Of a DNA stretch of 64,000 nt, positions 16,265 through 25,452 are shown one piece after another (within the stretch, counting starts at the first letter, position 1; each line of letters starts with the position of its first letter). The notes beneath the pieces were generated by a model that did not search any database, was not told where the DNA came from, and saw nothing but the letters and a program-made list of their open reading frames with translations. Origin of the DNA: Streptomyces sp. NBC_00258 (lineage in GTDB: Bacteria; Actinomycetota; Actinomycetes; Streptomycetales; Streptomycetaceae). A program made the translations under genes and the position numbers. The stretch lies in the NCBI RefSeq assembly GCF_036182465.1, contig NZ_CP108081.1, positions 12,152,001 through 12,216,000 of the forward strand. The letters are read 5' to 3'.

Positions 16265-16870
16265 GCGCTTCCGTGATGCCGTCGTGAAGTGCCGAAGAGC
16301 TCGGCCGCACCCAGCGTGCGGTCGCGGCGTTGCACGACCTGCTGACGCCTCCAGCATCCGGGGACGCGCCCAGGATCGAACTGCGCAGCGTCGGCGCGGT
16401 CCAGGCTGCGGCGTTCACCGCGGCACCGCCTACCGGGCGGAGCTGTCGGTGCGCGTCGACCAGCCGGTCCTGTCCGACGACCCGGTCCTCCAGCGCGACC
16501 TCCAGCTGCCGGACTCCTGGTGGCAGGACCTCGCCGTGACGCTGGAAAAGGTGGCGGCCGTCGACACCGACCGCGTCGCCGTACGACAGCAGTTCATGGA
16601 CCGGGCGATCCCCGAGTTCGTGGGCATCCCGGCCCCGGCCGTGACTCGCTGGACCGCCGCCCACTCCGACCTGCACTGGGCTAACGTCACCGCACCGCTG
16701 AGGATTCTCGACTGGGAGGGCTGGGGGCGCGCTCCCCGGAGGGATTCGACGCCGCCACGCTCTACGCCTACACACTGCTCCAGGAGGACGTCGCCGCCCG
16801 CGTCCGAGACGTCTTCCCTGTCCTGGGCAGCCCGGCCGGCCTCGCAGCCGACGGCCGCCTCACCACACGC
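16265..16870 (+). pseudogene. Phosphotransferase (APH/choline-kinase-like) remnant
   Basis: Several frames combine into a small kinase-like protein: AVAALHDLLTPPASGDAPRI, DSWWQDLAVTLEKVAAVDTD, then WTAAHSDLHWANVTAPLRIL plus DWEGWG, which is the catalytic HxDxxxxN plus D-E/W motif of the aminoglycoside phosphotransferase fold, and finally FDAATLYAYTLLQEDVAARV after another frameshift. At least two frameshifts make it inactive. The substrate is unknown. It continues without a stop into a fragment of a membrane transporter. Confidence 0.65.
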
Positions 16871-17033
16871 CGCGTGCGGGCCGAGCAGCACGGCCGGCGC
16901 GTCACGATGGGCGTTCGCTGGGGCCGCTTCGTCACCCGCCATCCCTGGAAGATGCTGCTGGCGTCGGTCGTCGGCCTGGGCGTGCTGGCCATCCCGGCAC
17001 TGTCACTGCGGCTGACCCTGCCCGACGACACAC
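16870..17033 (+). pseudogene. Inverted internal fragment of an MMPL transporter
   Basis: The plus strand encodes VRWGRFVTRHPWKMLLASVV followed by a hydrophobic helix and SLRLTLPDD. In MMPL exporters this block directly follows the end of the first membrane domain. The first membrane domain itself lies on the opposite strand at 17035-18029 and breaks off at the matching point. The two pieces meet tail to tail, so an inversion with a breakpoint near 17034 split one gene. Confidence 0.65.
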
Positions 17034-17034
17034 G

Positions 17035-18029
17035 CGGGTACCGGTGAAGCCCAGCGTGGCGGGCAGGAGGGTGAGCGCGACCAGGACGGCGACGGTGATG
17101 GCGAAGGCCGCGGCCAGGCCCATGGTGGTGAGCATCGCGATGCCGATGACGCTCAGACCGGCCAGCGCGATGACGACGGTCAGGCCGGCGAAGACGACCG
17201 CCGAGCCCGCGGTCCCCAGGGCGCGCCCGGCGGCTTCCTCGGGCGCGTGCCCCTCACGCAGCTCTGTCCGGTAGCGCGAGACGATGAACAGGGCGTAGTC
17301 GATGGCCACCGCCAGACCGAGCATGAGCGCCAGAGTCTGCGCGTTGGAGGCCATGTCGACGAACGACGAGGCGACGGTGATGGCACACAGGGCGATACCG
17401 ACGCCGACGATCGCGGACAACAGGGGCAGTCCGGCCGCGACCAGCGAACCGAAGGTGATGACCAGGACGAAGGCGGCGACCAGCAGACCGATCAGTTCGG
17501 CGGCGTTGCTCTCTTCCTCCTCCAGCACCGCGTTGCCGCCCAGACTGACGTTCAGGCCCGCCTTCTCACCCTTGTCCGCCACCTCGTGCAGGGCGTCCGA
17601 CGCGGCGGGAGTGATGTCGGCCTGCGGGACGGCGTAGGTCACCTGGGCGTAGGCGATGCTGCCCGAGGAACTGACCAGGCCGGCGGTGAAGGGGTCGGTG
17701 ACGCTCGCCACCTGCGGCGCCTTGCGCAGGTCAGAGACCAGGGACTCCACCTCCTGCTTGTGCGCGGCGGACGTCAGCTTCTGCCCGTCCGGAGCCTCGA
17801 TGACCACGCGAGCCGCGGCGCCGGCGGCCGAAGCCTGCGGGAACTCCTTCTCCAGCAGGTCGATGGCCTGCTGCGACTGGGTTCCGGGAAGGGTGAAGTC
17901 GTCCGTCGTACTGCCGGACACGCTGCTGACGCCGATCACCGCGGCGACGAGCACCGCGATCCACGCCAGCAGCACCAGCCGGCGCCGCCGGAAGGCGAGC
18001 CGGCCGAGCCGGTAGAGAAAGGTGGCCAC
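17035..18029 (-). pseudogene. MMPL-family exporter, N-terminal half
   Basis: From GTG 18029 (GGGAG upstream) about 330 residues of an RND/MMPL lipid or drug exporter are intact: the first helix after YRLGRLAFRRRRLVLLAWIA, a large extracytoplasmic loop containing SVSGSTTDDFTLPGTQSQQA, and five helices including LALMLGLAVAIDYALFIVSR with the proton-relay Asp. The frame then runs past LLPATLGFTG into sequence read in reverse. Full-length relatives have roughly twice this length. The C-terminal half is missing apart from the inverted fragment next door. Confidence 0.75.
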
Positions 18030-18201
18030 GAAAATTACTCCCACCAGGAGGAAAAAGGATGTGTGAGGGCGAGCCCGACAGGCTCCGCCCATGAACGTAG
18101 GAGTCGGGTGCGGCCGAAAAGAGCTACTGGAGGACGAATCCGCGCCCGGGGCGGTACTCCGGTACCGGGTGGTGTCCTCCTTGAGGCGGGTGTGCCGGGT
18201 C

Positions 18202-19068
18202 TCAGCCGGCCGGGTGGGCGGCGAGAAGTGCCGTGGTCGCGTCCCACAGCTCCCGCTGTACGCGCGGGTCCCGGCCGGGTTCGGGGCACTGCAAGGGGCG
18301 GGCGTCGCGGGCGGAGAAGTAGCCGCCGGTGGTGCCCGCGAGTGCCGGATCGGTGGCGAGCCGCACGATGATGCCGGCGCCCTTGCGGGGATCGCCGATC
18401 CTCAGGGTGTTCAGCACCCGCTGCAGGACGGCGGAGCCGGGCAGGTCCCGGCCCAGGCCGGTGGCGTTGAAGCCGGGGTCGCAGCAGTTCACGGTGACCT
18501 TGTCCGCGTCCAGGCGGCGGGCGAGTTCCTGCGTCCACATGATGGTCATCAGCTTCGTGCGCCCGTACAGGGGCATCGACTCCCGGCGGGTGTAGGGCTC
18601 GGTGCGCCGCAGGTCCTCGGCCGGGGCGATCGTTTTCGCCTGTTGGGCCGCTTCGGAGGCGACGTTGACGATCCGGGCCGGCGCGGAGGATCCGAGTTTC
18701 GCTGTCAGCGCCTCGGTCAGGACGAACGGGCCGAGGTAGTTCACCGCCGTCATGTCCGCGAGGCCCTCGGTGGTGATGCGCTGCGCGAAGGCGTGGAGGC
18801 CGGCGTTGTTGACCAGGACGTCCAGGCGCGGGTAGCGCGCGGCGATCTCCTCGCCCGCGCGGCGGGCGTCGGAGAGCAGACCGAGGTCGGCGTGGAAGAC
18901 GTCGACGGGCTCGTCGGTCACCGCCTTCAGGTCGGTGACGAGGGCTTCCGCCTTGCTGCGGGAGCGGGCCACGGTGCCGATGCGGTAGCCCTGGCGGGCC
19001 AGCTCGAAGGCGGCGATGCGGCCCAGTCCGGAGGTGGCTCCGGTGATCACGGCGACGGGACGATCCAT
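18202..19068 (-). CDS. SDR-family oxidoreductase
   Basis: 288 aa from ATG 19068. It is a classical short-chain dehydrogenase: TGATSGLG (nucleotide-binding glycine motif, near residue 9), NNAGL, the catalytic Ser in NVASEAA, and YGRTKLM as the YxxxK motif; CCDPGFNATGLGRDLPG follows the active site. The overall pattern resembles retinol-dehydrogenase/WW-oxidoreductase-like SDRs. It diverges from a MarR gene with a perfect palindrome between them, the usual arrangement for a MarR-controlled detoxification enzyme. Substrate unknown. Confidence 0.88.
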   Translation of the reverse strand: MDRPVAVITGATSGLGRIAAFELARQGYRIGTVARSRSKAEALVTDLKAVTDEPVDVFHADLGLLSDARRAGEEIAARYPRLDVLVNNAGLHAFAQRITTEGLADMTAVNYLGPFVLTEALTAKLGSSAPARIVNVASEAAQQAKTIAPAEDLRRTEPYTRRESMPLYGRTKLMTIMWTQELARRLDADKVTVNCCDPGFNATGLGRDLPGSAVLQRVLNTLRIGDPRKGAGIIVRLATDPALAGTTGGYFSARDARPLQCPEPGRDPRVQRELWDATTALLAAHPAG

Positions 19069-19084
19069 CCCACAACCCCTTTCA

Positions 19085-19096
19085 TGAGGTACCTCA
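19085..19096. promoter_or_regulatory. Palindromic MarR operator candidate
   Basis: TGAGGTACCTCA is a perfect 12-bp palindrome lying between the divergent SDR and MarR genes, 16 bp from the SDR start and 29 bp from the MarR start. MarR proteins typically bind such sites in divergent promoters, so this one probably represses both genes until a ligand is present. Confidence 0.55.
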
Positions 19097-19125
19097 CGAT
19101 CACGTTGTGCGAGGATACCCGAACC

Positions 19126-19590
19126 ATGGAGCAGCACGAATCGACGACCACGGGCAGCGCCCCGGAGCAGGTGGGACTGTCTTTCCTCACCCTCGCGTAC
19201 AGCCTGCGCGAACGGGTCGACCAGCGCACGACGGCGACCGCCGGCCTGTCCCTGTCCCGCACCAAGGTCCTTCAGGTGCTGGCCGGCCGCGGCGCGCTCC
19301 ACCAGGCGGAGCTAGCGGCTTTCCTCGGCCAGGCACCGCGCTCCGTCACCCAGATCGTGGAGGGTCTTGAGCGCCTCGGCATGGTCGCCCGGACCAGCGA
19401 CCCCGAGGACCGCCGCCGCAAGACCGTCTCCCTCACCGACACCGGCCGCACGGCACTGAGGGCCGCGGAAGAAGCGGGCACGCACGTACTTCGCCAGTAC
19501 TTCGGCCGGCTCGAACCGCAACAGCTGGCCACACTCGACACGCTGCTCGCACACCTGGACGTCACCCTCACTGGTGACAAGACCGGCTGA
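19126..19590 (+). CDS. MarR-family transcriptional regulator
   Basis: 154 aa. The winged helix-turn-helix is clear: LSLSRTKVLQVLAGRGALHQ, AELAAFLGQAPRSVTQIVEG as the recognition region, and the wing TSDPEDRRRKTVSLTDTGRT, where DxRxxxVxLT is the family hallmark. The N- and C-terminal helices would form the dimer interface. It diverges from the SDR gene and probably controls it together with itself through the palindrome at 19085. No ligand can be predicted. Confidence 0.9.
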   Translation: MEQHESTTTGSAPEQVGLSFLTLAYSLRERVDQRTTATAGLSLSRTKVLQVLAGRGALHQAELAAFLGQAPRSVTQIVEGLERLGMVARTSDPEDRRRKTVSLTDTGRTALRAAEEAGTHVLRQYFGRLEPQQLATLDTLLAHLDVTLTGDKTG

Positions 19591-19725
19591 CACGAGCACG
19601 GAAGAAATCGCCTGCAGCATCCAGCCAGACCGGCACGGGCTGACCGGCTTCGAGGGCCTAGCTTCCACCCGGTCGCCCCGGTCGGCCCTTCCGGGAGTCG
19701 CCGGGCCAGGAGACCGACCGCTTCG

Positions 19726-19950
19726 ACCCCGGTCGAGGCCGGCGAACCGTCGCAGGTCCGCGAGGGATTCCTCACCCGCCGGGACTCCGGCCAGAACCTG
19801 GGGCGAGGCCTTCAGCGTTTGTGCCAGCTGGCGTAGTCGGTGAGGGGAGGGGGAGTGGCACCCCTGTTCGTAGCTGGTGATCTGCCAAGCCGACACGCCC
19901 TCTTCGGCAGCGAGCGGGCCTGGGTCAGACCCGCTTCCTGCCCGAGGAGG
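19726..19950 (-). pseudogene. XRE-type HTH regulator fragment
   Basis: The minus strand encodes PLAAEEGVSAWQITSYEQGC followed by HSPSPHRLRQLAQTLKASPQ and VLAGVPAGEESLADLRRFAG, the second helix onward of a Cro/C1-type HTH plus its usual linker. The first helix is missing or frameshifted, and downstream the frame overlaps the MarR gene. It is a remnant. Its closeness to the HipA pair could suggest a lost HipB-like antitoxin, but the orientation is opposite. Confidence 0.55.
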
Positions 19951-20151
19951 GACAGTGAACCGGACGCGAAGGGCCCGACGGATTACATGGAGCATGCGAC
20001 CGGGGCTGATGGATCGCCGGTGTGACCTGGTGCCCTCACCGCAGTCCGCGCACACGAACGATCACGAGGTGCGAGCCGCCTGTGATCATGCAGGTCAGCC
20101 ACCGCTTAGGATCGACGGGAGCGGCTGGAATTGGCGCAGAAGGAAAGGGCG

Positions 20152-21810
20152 GTGGGCACGATGCAGCAGACGGTCAGCGTCTACACGCTGCCCGACCTCG
20201 TGCGAATGGCACAGGACGGCCGCTTCAGGGTCAGGGCTTTCGCCCGGCCCGCCGTGTGGGGGCACCACCAGATCACTGAACTCTTCGACTCCGTCCACCG
20301 TGGCTTTCCCATCGGCACGATCACTGTTGCAGAACAGCCCGCTCCGGAAGAAGACCTCCGCATCGCCAGCGTCCCCGTCCATGCTCCCGCCGACCGTCAC
20401 GCCTGGACGGTCCTGGACGGCGTCCAGCGCCTGACCACACTTGTCGGCGTATGGAATGACCGGCACGGTCAGGTAGACGACGACCGCTATGCCGTCTGCT
20501 ACGACCTGGACAGAGACCGGTTCTTTCCCGGCTTGCGCCGCGACGCCCTGCCGGTGAGCGTGGCCTGCCAAGAAGACCGCCTGTCCTCCTGGATTGCAGG
20601 GCACCCTTTCCTGACCGAAGACAACATCAGCGAATGCTGGCGCCTGCACGCAGCCCTGACGTCGTACCAGATGCCCGTCACCGTACTGAGCGGCATCGAG
20701 AGCAAAGAGTCGCTGTATCTGCTGTTCACCCGCATCAACGGTGCTGGAGTGGGCCTGGCCCGATCCGACATCACACGAGCCCGCCAAGAGGCCGACGCCC
20801 GCACCCTCCTGGTCTCCGGCGAACAACCCCTCATCAGGCAGAGCGAGCAGCTCGGCTTCGGCCGCCTCCCTGAAGCGCTGGCCGTGCAATGCGTGCTGGC
20901 AGTCGCAGAACCCCGCGAACGGATCCCGAAAAGCGCCCTGCGCAAGCGCATGGACTCGCTCAGCGCGTCCGCAACGCGAGAGGCCGTAGAACGGGCCCGT
21001 CCAGCGCTGGAAGCATCACTGCGATTCCTGCGCAAGCAGGCTCGTATTCCCCACGTCCGCCTGCTGCCCCATCCCGAAGTCCTCCCCGTCCTTGTGCGGT
21101 TCACCAGCGTCTTCGGACCGCCTACCGGGCGGACACAGGAACTGCTGCGACGCTGGATCTGGCGCTCCGCCATGCTCACCCGGCAACAGGCCAGTGTGCT
21201 CAACGAGGCCCAGGCATCGCTCGGCAGCACACCGGAATCCGAAGCCGCACGCCTTCTGAGCTCCCTCCCGCACCCCGAGCCTCAGCCCTTCCGGCCCGAC
21301 CTCCAGTCCACGACGGCGCAACGCCCTGAGGGGAGGCTGAACGCCCTGGGACTTCTGTCCGCGGAACCGTCCCTGCTCGTCCCCTCGGCTTCCGTCGTCA
21401 GCAACCAGCCCGGCACGCCCCTGTCGGTCAGCAGCCTCCTCACCCCCTGGCTCGACAGCGAGCACGATCTCTTCTGCCGACTGACGCCTCAGATGCCCGG
21501 ACACCCCCAGTCCGCAACACTGGGCAACTACCTGCTGCACCCTCCCGCTTCCCCCAAGGCACTGCTGCACGCGATCACCTCGCAGGATGCTCAGGCCAGG
21601 TCCTTGCTCGCCAGACACTTCCTGGACCCCCACGGCATCCAACTGCTCAGCAGCCAAAGGTACGAGGAGTTCGTCCAGCACCGTGAGGACCTGCTGAAGA
21701 CTGCCATCACCCATCGGGCACAGTCATTTGCCCGATGGGGCTTCAAGGACCGTGGCCACCTTCCCAGCCTGCCGGACTCCGCACGGGACACACCCAAAGG
21801 GACGCAATGA
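20152..21810 (+). CDS. DUF262 (GmrSD-N/ParB-like) protein paired with HipA
   Basis: 552 aa from GTG 20152, chosen because AGGAAAGG lies upstream at suitable spacing; ATG 20161 is the alternative. The N-terminal 250 residues are a DUF262 domain: FRVRAFARPAVWGHHQITEL, FDSVHRGFPIGTITV and the nucleotide-cleaving motif WTVLDGVQRLTTLVGVW, where the family consensus is DGQQR and the first Gln is replaced by Val. LLFTRINGAGVGLARSDI, a relative of the FxRINxxGxxL motif, also matches. The C-terminal half is not recognised and lacks an obvious DUF1524 HNH motif. The stop overlaps the ATG of the HipA gene, so both proteins are made together. A defence or toxin-antitoxin role is an inference. Confidence 0.78.
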   Translation: MGTMQQTVSVYTLPDLVRMAQDGRFRVRAFARPAVWGHHQITELFDSVHRGFPIGTITVAEQPAPEEDLRIASVPVHAPADRHAWTVLDGVQRLTTLVGVWNDRHGQVDDDRYAVCYDLDRDRFFPGLRRDALPVSVACQEDRLSSWIAGHPFLTEDNISECWRLHAALTSYQMPVTVLSGIESKESLYLLFTRINGAGVGLARSDITRARQEADARTLLVSGEQPLIRQSEQLGFGRLPEALAVQCVLAVAEPRERIPKSALRKRMDSLSASATREAVERARPALEASLRFLRKQARIPHVRLLPHPEVLPVLVRFTSVFGPPTGRTQELLRRWIWRSAMLTRQQASVLNEAQASLGSTPESEAARLLSSLPHPEPQPFRPDLQSTTAQRPEGRLNALGLLSAEPSLLVPSASVVSNQPGTPLSVSSLLTPWLDSEHDLFCRLTPQMPGHPQSATLGNYLLHPPASPKALLHAITSQDAQARSLLARHFLDPHGIQLLSSQRYEEFVQHREDLLKTAITHRAQSFARWGFKDRGHLPSLPDSARDTPKGTQ

Positions 21811-23027
21811 CGGCCAGCACCGCACAAGCACGTGTCCTGCTCGGGGACAGACGCGTGGGAACCCTCCACTACGCCCAGGGCCAGACCTCGTTCGTGTACG
21901 AGGACCTGGAGCCCGACCACCCGGTACTGGGCCTGCGGTTCGACTACGACCCCGACTACGCTGCGCACCCCGTCACCGGAGTTCCCAGCTGGTTCGCCAA
22001 CCTCCTTCCCGAGCGGGAATCGGGCCTGCGCCGCCTGTACAACCAGCAGCTCGGCCGCCGCGACACCCCCGACTTCCTGCTCCTGCTCCACCTCGGACAC
22101 GACCTGCCTGGAGCTGTACGGGTCGAGACGGAGGGCACGTTGCCCACCGCCATGAGCGAAGCGCTCGAAGAGGCCCAGTTGACGACGCACCGACCGAAGA
22201 TGAGCTTCTCCCTCTCCGGCATGCAGCTGAAGTTCTCCATGACCGCAGATGGCGACGGATTCCGGCTCCCTGCACCGCAGCAGCTCGGAGACTGGATCAT
22301 CAAGCTGCCCAGCAACGTGCATGAGCAACTGCCCGCCAATGAGAACACCATGATGCGCTGGGCGGCTTTGGCAGGCATCGACGTACCCGAGCACCGCCTC
22401 GTGCCCCTGAACTCGTTGCATGGCCTGCCCGAGGAACACCTGTCGGAAGACGGCCTCGCCTTTGCCGTGAGCCGGTTCGACCGAGAGCACCGCGATCGCA
22501 TCCACCAGGAGGACTTTGCGCAGGTCCTTGATGCCAGCCCAGCGGAAAAAGACCGAGGCTCACAGGAACTCATCGCACAAGTACTGCTGGACTACTGCCC
22601 CGAAGACTTCGATGAGTACATCCGCCGCCTGGTGTTCTGCGTTGCCGCCGGGAACACGGACGAGCACCTGAAGAACTGGTCACTGCGCTACCCCGACAGA
22701 TACACGCCCCGTCTTTCCCCGGCCTACGATCTGGTAGCTGTCACCTCCTACCCCGTCTACCGCCGCGACGTCCTCACACTGCCGATAGCAGAGCAGGCCA
22801 ACCCCCGATACATCACGCGTGACCATTTCCGGCGCTTCGCAGAGTCCCTCGACACCGACCCGGCACCCGTGCTGCGCACAGTGGACCAGACCGTCGAACG
22901 GCTCCACGCCACATGGCCCCAAGTTCACGACACGCCACATACCCCTGCGTTTGTCCGCGCCAACATTGCCGACCGGCTGAGGACCCTGCCTCTCCTGCAA
23001 TCCGCACGTCAGTCCTCGGAAACCTGA
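21807..23027 (+). CDS. HipA-family Ser/Thr kinase
   Basis: 406 aa, full length for HipA. The N-terminal HipA domain has VLLGDRRVGTLHYAQGQTSF and SWFANLLPE. The kinase part has SLSGMQLKFSM as nucleotide-binding loop, WIIKLPS, AVSRFDR, the catalytic AAGNTDEHLKNWSL (Asp and Asn of the active site) and LSPAYDLVA, equivalent to the DFG element. HipA toxins phosphorylate glutamyl-tRNA synthetase and are usually held by a HipB DNA-binding antitoxin. No intact HipB is adjacent; the partner instead is the DUF262 protein, joined by an ATGA overlap. It may be a kinase component of a defence module rather than a classical persistence toxin. Confidence 0.88.
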   Translation: MTASTAQARVLLGDRRVGTLHYAQGQTSFVYEDLEPDHPVLGLRFDYDPDYAAHPVTGVPSWFANLLPERESGLRRLYNQQLGRRDTPDFLLLLHLGHDLPGAVRVETEGTLPTAMSEALEEAQLTTHRPKMSFSLSGMQLKFSMTADGDGFRLPAPQQLGDWIIKLPSNVHEQLPANENTMMRWAALAGIDVPEHRLVPLNSLHGLPEEHLSEDGLAFAVSRFDREHRDRIHQEDFAQVLDASPAEKDRGSQELIAQVLLDYCPEDFDEYIRRLVFCVAAGNTDEHLKNWSLRYPDRYTPRLSPAYDLVAVTSYPVYRRDVLTLPIAEQANPRYITRDHFRRFAESLDTDPAPVLRTVDQTVERLHATWPQVHDTPHTPAFVRANIADRLRTLPLLQSARQSSET

Positions 23028-23117
23028 GTGCACCGGCATCTGGTACCAGCTCTGCCAGAGGCCCTGACAGAAGCAGCTGACCCTGTGATTTCGAGGTGGG
23101 TGGTCGTTGGTCTGGTC

Positions 23118-23261
23118 GTGGGGAAACGACAGTGGCGGCCGTGGATCGTGTCGGATGAACTGCGGCCGCTCATCGAGCCGTTGGTGCCCGAGCCGGTTCC
23201 AAAGCTAGTGGAGGGTCGGCCGCGGGTACCGGACCGGCAGGCACTGTGCGGGATCCTGTAA
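23118..23261 (+). pseudogene. IS5-family transposase N-terminal stub
   Basis: From GTG 23118 the frame reads RQWRPWIVSDELRPLIEPLV then GRPRVPDRQALCGIL, the first 45 or so residues of Streptomyces IS5-type transposases, and then ends. It breaks off 6 bp before the inverted repeat of the ISAzo13-type element, so that element or a deletion linked to it truncated it. The rest of the IS5 gene was not found on the far side. Confidence 0.65.
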
Positions 23262-23275
23262 GGGACCGTAAAGAA

Positions 23276-24023
23276 TCAACACGTTGGTTTGGTCTCTGTC
23301 GTGAGGGTTGATCCGTGTGTGGTGGCGTGGACGAGGAGTCCTGCCAGGGTGTTGAGGTGTGCTGCTGGGGGCTGTGGTGTGTGTCCATGCTGGTCCATCA
23401 GGCGCCGGATTTCGCTAGTGGTGTGGCGGATGGTGTCCTTGCTGACGGCGAAGAGTTGGGCGAGCGCGGTGGGTGGCAGGGCGAGGTTTTGTTGCAGCAC
23501 GGTGGCCAGGACCCGGTCGGCCAGGTCGAGTTTGGCTTTGCGGCCGCCGCCCGGAGCCCGACGTCGTTCGCCGCCGTCGCGTCGGGTGGCTGGGTCCTGT
23601 TTCTGCAGCGTCTGCCAGTCGGCGGTCAGGGTCTCGATCAGCTCGGTCAGTGCGGTGCGGGTCATGCCGGTCAGCGCGGGATGTGACAGAGCACCGCGGT
23701 CGCAGTTCAGCGCTGGCCCGAGGACCGGCTCTGGATGGCTGGATCTCGGGCCGACGGGGTGGGGGGCACCGTGTCCGTTCCATTCGCCGTGGAAGGCATG
23801 TCCGGTGACCGGCACTGCGTTCAGTTCGGCGTCGCTGACCCCCACACCGATGGGATAGGCGCCGGTGTCGAGTTCGGCGTGGACGGTGAGACCAGTGCGG
23901 GTGGTGGTCGCGGCGATGGACTGTATGACGACTTCGTGGCTGTTCAGCGGTCTGCCGCGCCAGTTCATGGTGATCGCGGAGAACAGCCGGTGTTCCACCT
24001 TGTTCCACTTCGATGTACCCGGC
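23276..24023 (-). pseudogene. ISAzo13 transposase, C-terminal part
   Basis: Starting next to the IS4 insertion the frame reads PGTSKWNKVEHRLFSAITMN, NSHEVVIQSIAATTTRTGLT and FHGEWNGHG, the C-terminal catalytic block of ISAzo13 transposases. It continues with the accessory tail seen in Streptomyces members (LTGMTRTALTELIETLTADW, then DRVLATVLQQNLALPPTALA). A second, independent remnant of the same tail occurs at 27765-28150. Confidence 0.75.
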
Positions 24024-25452
24024 CAATGCCGTTGCTTGATCTCGTCAAGCAGTTCGCAGTGACGGTGGAGGAGCGCGGTCGTTGGGCCCAGCATGCATCC
24101 TTGGGTGGGGTTGTCCGATCATGTGCGGCTGGGGGTGGTGACCCGGTGGGTGACTCCGGAACTGGTCGCCGAGGTGCTGGAGAAGTGCCGGGTCCGGGAC
24201 AAGAAGCCCGGCGCACTGCCGGCCGGGTTCATGGTCTACTTCACGCTTTCCCTGGCGCTGTTCCAGCAGGACTCCTATGACGATGTGGCGGAGCAACTGG
24301 TCGGCAGCATGCGGGAGTTGAGCGGGAGCATCCCGAACAAGTCCTCGTTCACGCGGGCGCGCAGGCGTCTGGGACCGCTGGTCCTGGAGGCCGTCTTCCG
24401 CGAGCTGGCCGATCCGTTGGCCCCCGTCGGCCTGGGGGGCTCCTTTTACCGCGGGATGAGGCTGGCCGCGGTGGACGCGCCGGACACGCCAGCCAACCGG
24501 GCCCCGTTCGGTGGGCCGGTCAAGAACGGTCAGCCGGCGGGGTTCCCTCAGGTGCGGGTGGTGACACTGACCGAGTGTGGCACGCACGCGCAGGTCGACG
24601 CGGCGGTGGGCGGATTCAACGGCGGTGAGCGGGAGTTGGCGCTCACTTTGGCGACCTCGGCGGGCAAAATGCTCGTCATCATGGACCGGGGCTTCCCCGG
24701 GGTCGAGTTATGGAAGGCCTATCTCGGAGCCGGGGCCCATCTGCTGATCCGGGCTCGCTCGCCGGTGGCGCACCGGCCGGTTGAGTATCTGCCCGACGGG
24801 ACCTACCTGGGGAGGATGAACCTGGGCGGGCAGAAGGGCGCACATCCTGGCGGGGTGTTGGTCCGGGTGATTGAGTACCGCGTCGACGGCGGCGAGGTGG
24901 TCAGGCTGTTGACTGATCTGTTGGACCCGGTTGCGTATCCGGCGGCGGAGCTGGCAGGGCTCTACCATGCCAGGTGGGAGGCGGAGTCGGCGTTCCGGCA
25001 GATCAAGACGTTCCAGCGCGGGCCGGTCGAGGTCCTGCGCTCGGGAGACCCGGATCTGGTGCGGCAGGAGGTCTGGGCGCACCTGGTCGTGCACCACTGC
25101 CTCACGCGGGTCATCATGTGTCTGGCCGACGACAACGGCATCAACCCGGACCGGGTCTCGTTCGTCAAGGTCCTCAAGCACACGCGGCGCAGTGTAGTGC
25201 GGCAGTGCGCGGATACGCCCAAGAAGATCGAGAAGTTCCTGGCCGTGCTGGCGGCGAAGGTGCGCCGGAAGCTCGACAACGGCGCCAGGCGCCTGCGCGA
25301 GGCGGACCGGCACCTCAAACGGCCGGACTCGAAGTACTCCTCGAAGCTCTCCTACCGGATCAACACCCGGGACCGGCAACCGACACGGCGGACCACAGCC
25401 AAGGCCATCACGTTGCACACCGCGATAGTCCAGTAATCAAGCAACGGCATTG
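24024..25452 (+). mobile_element. Complete IS4-family insertion sequence
   Basis: 1429 bp bounded by 17-bp perfect inverted repeats: CAATGCCGTTGCTTGAT at 24024-24040 and ATCAAGCAACGGCATTG at 25436-25452. A 10-bp target duplication TGTACCCGGC flanks it at 24014-24023 and 25453-25462. It carries one intact transposase. The intact duplication and gene suggest recent and possibly still active transposition. It landed inside the ISAzo13 transposase gene. Confidence 0.93.
24093..25436 (+). CDS. IS4-family transposase
   Basis: 447 aa DDE transposase. The first catalytic Asp is in RLAAVDAPDTPANRA, the second in MLVIMDRGFPGVELW, and the IS4 YREK signature with the catalytic Glu is in YHARWEAESAFRQIK (Y, R, E and K at the family spacing). 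The N-terminal 100 residues resemble the IS4 N-terminal domain (VTPELVAEVLEKCRVRDKKP). The stop overlaps the first base of the right inverted repeat. It catalyses cut-and-paste movement of this element only. Confidence 0.93.
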   Translation: MHPWVGLSDHVRLGVVTRWVTPELVAEVLEKCRVRDKKPGALPAGFMVYFTLSLALFQQDSYDDVAEQLVGSMRELSGSIPNKSSFTRARRRLGPLVLEAVFRELADPLAPVGLGGSFYRGMRLAAVDAPDTPANRAPFGGPVKNGQPAGFPQVRVVTLTECGTHAQVDAAVGGFNGGERELALTLATSAGKMLVIMDRGFPGVELWKAYLGAGAHLLIRARSPVAHRPVEYLPDGTYLGRMNLGGQKGAHPGGVLVRVIEYRVDGGEVVRLLTDLLDPVAYPAAELAGLYHARWEAESAFRQIKTFQRGPVEVLRSGDPDLVRQEVWAHLVVHHCLTRVIMCLADDNGINPDRVSFVKVLKHTRRSVVRQCADTPKKIEKFLAVLAAKVRRKLDNGARRLREADRHLKRPDSKYSSKLSYRINTRDRQPTRRTTAKAITLHTAIVQ

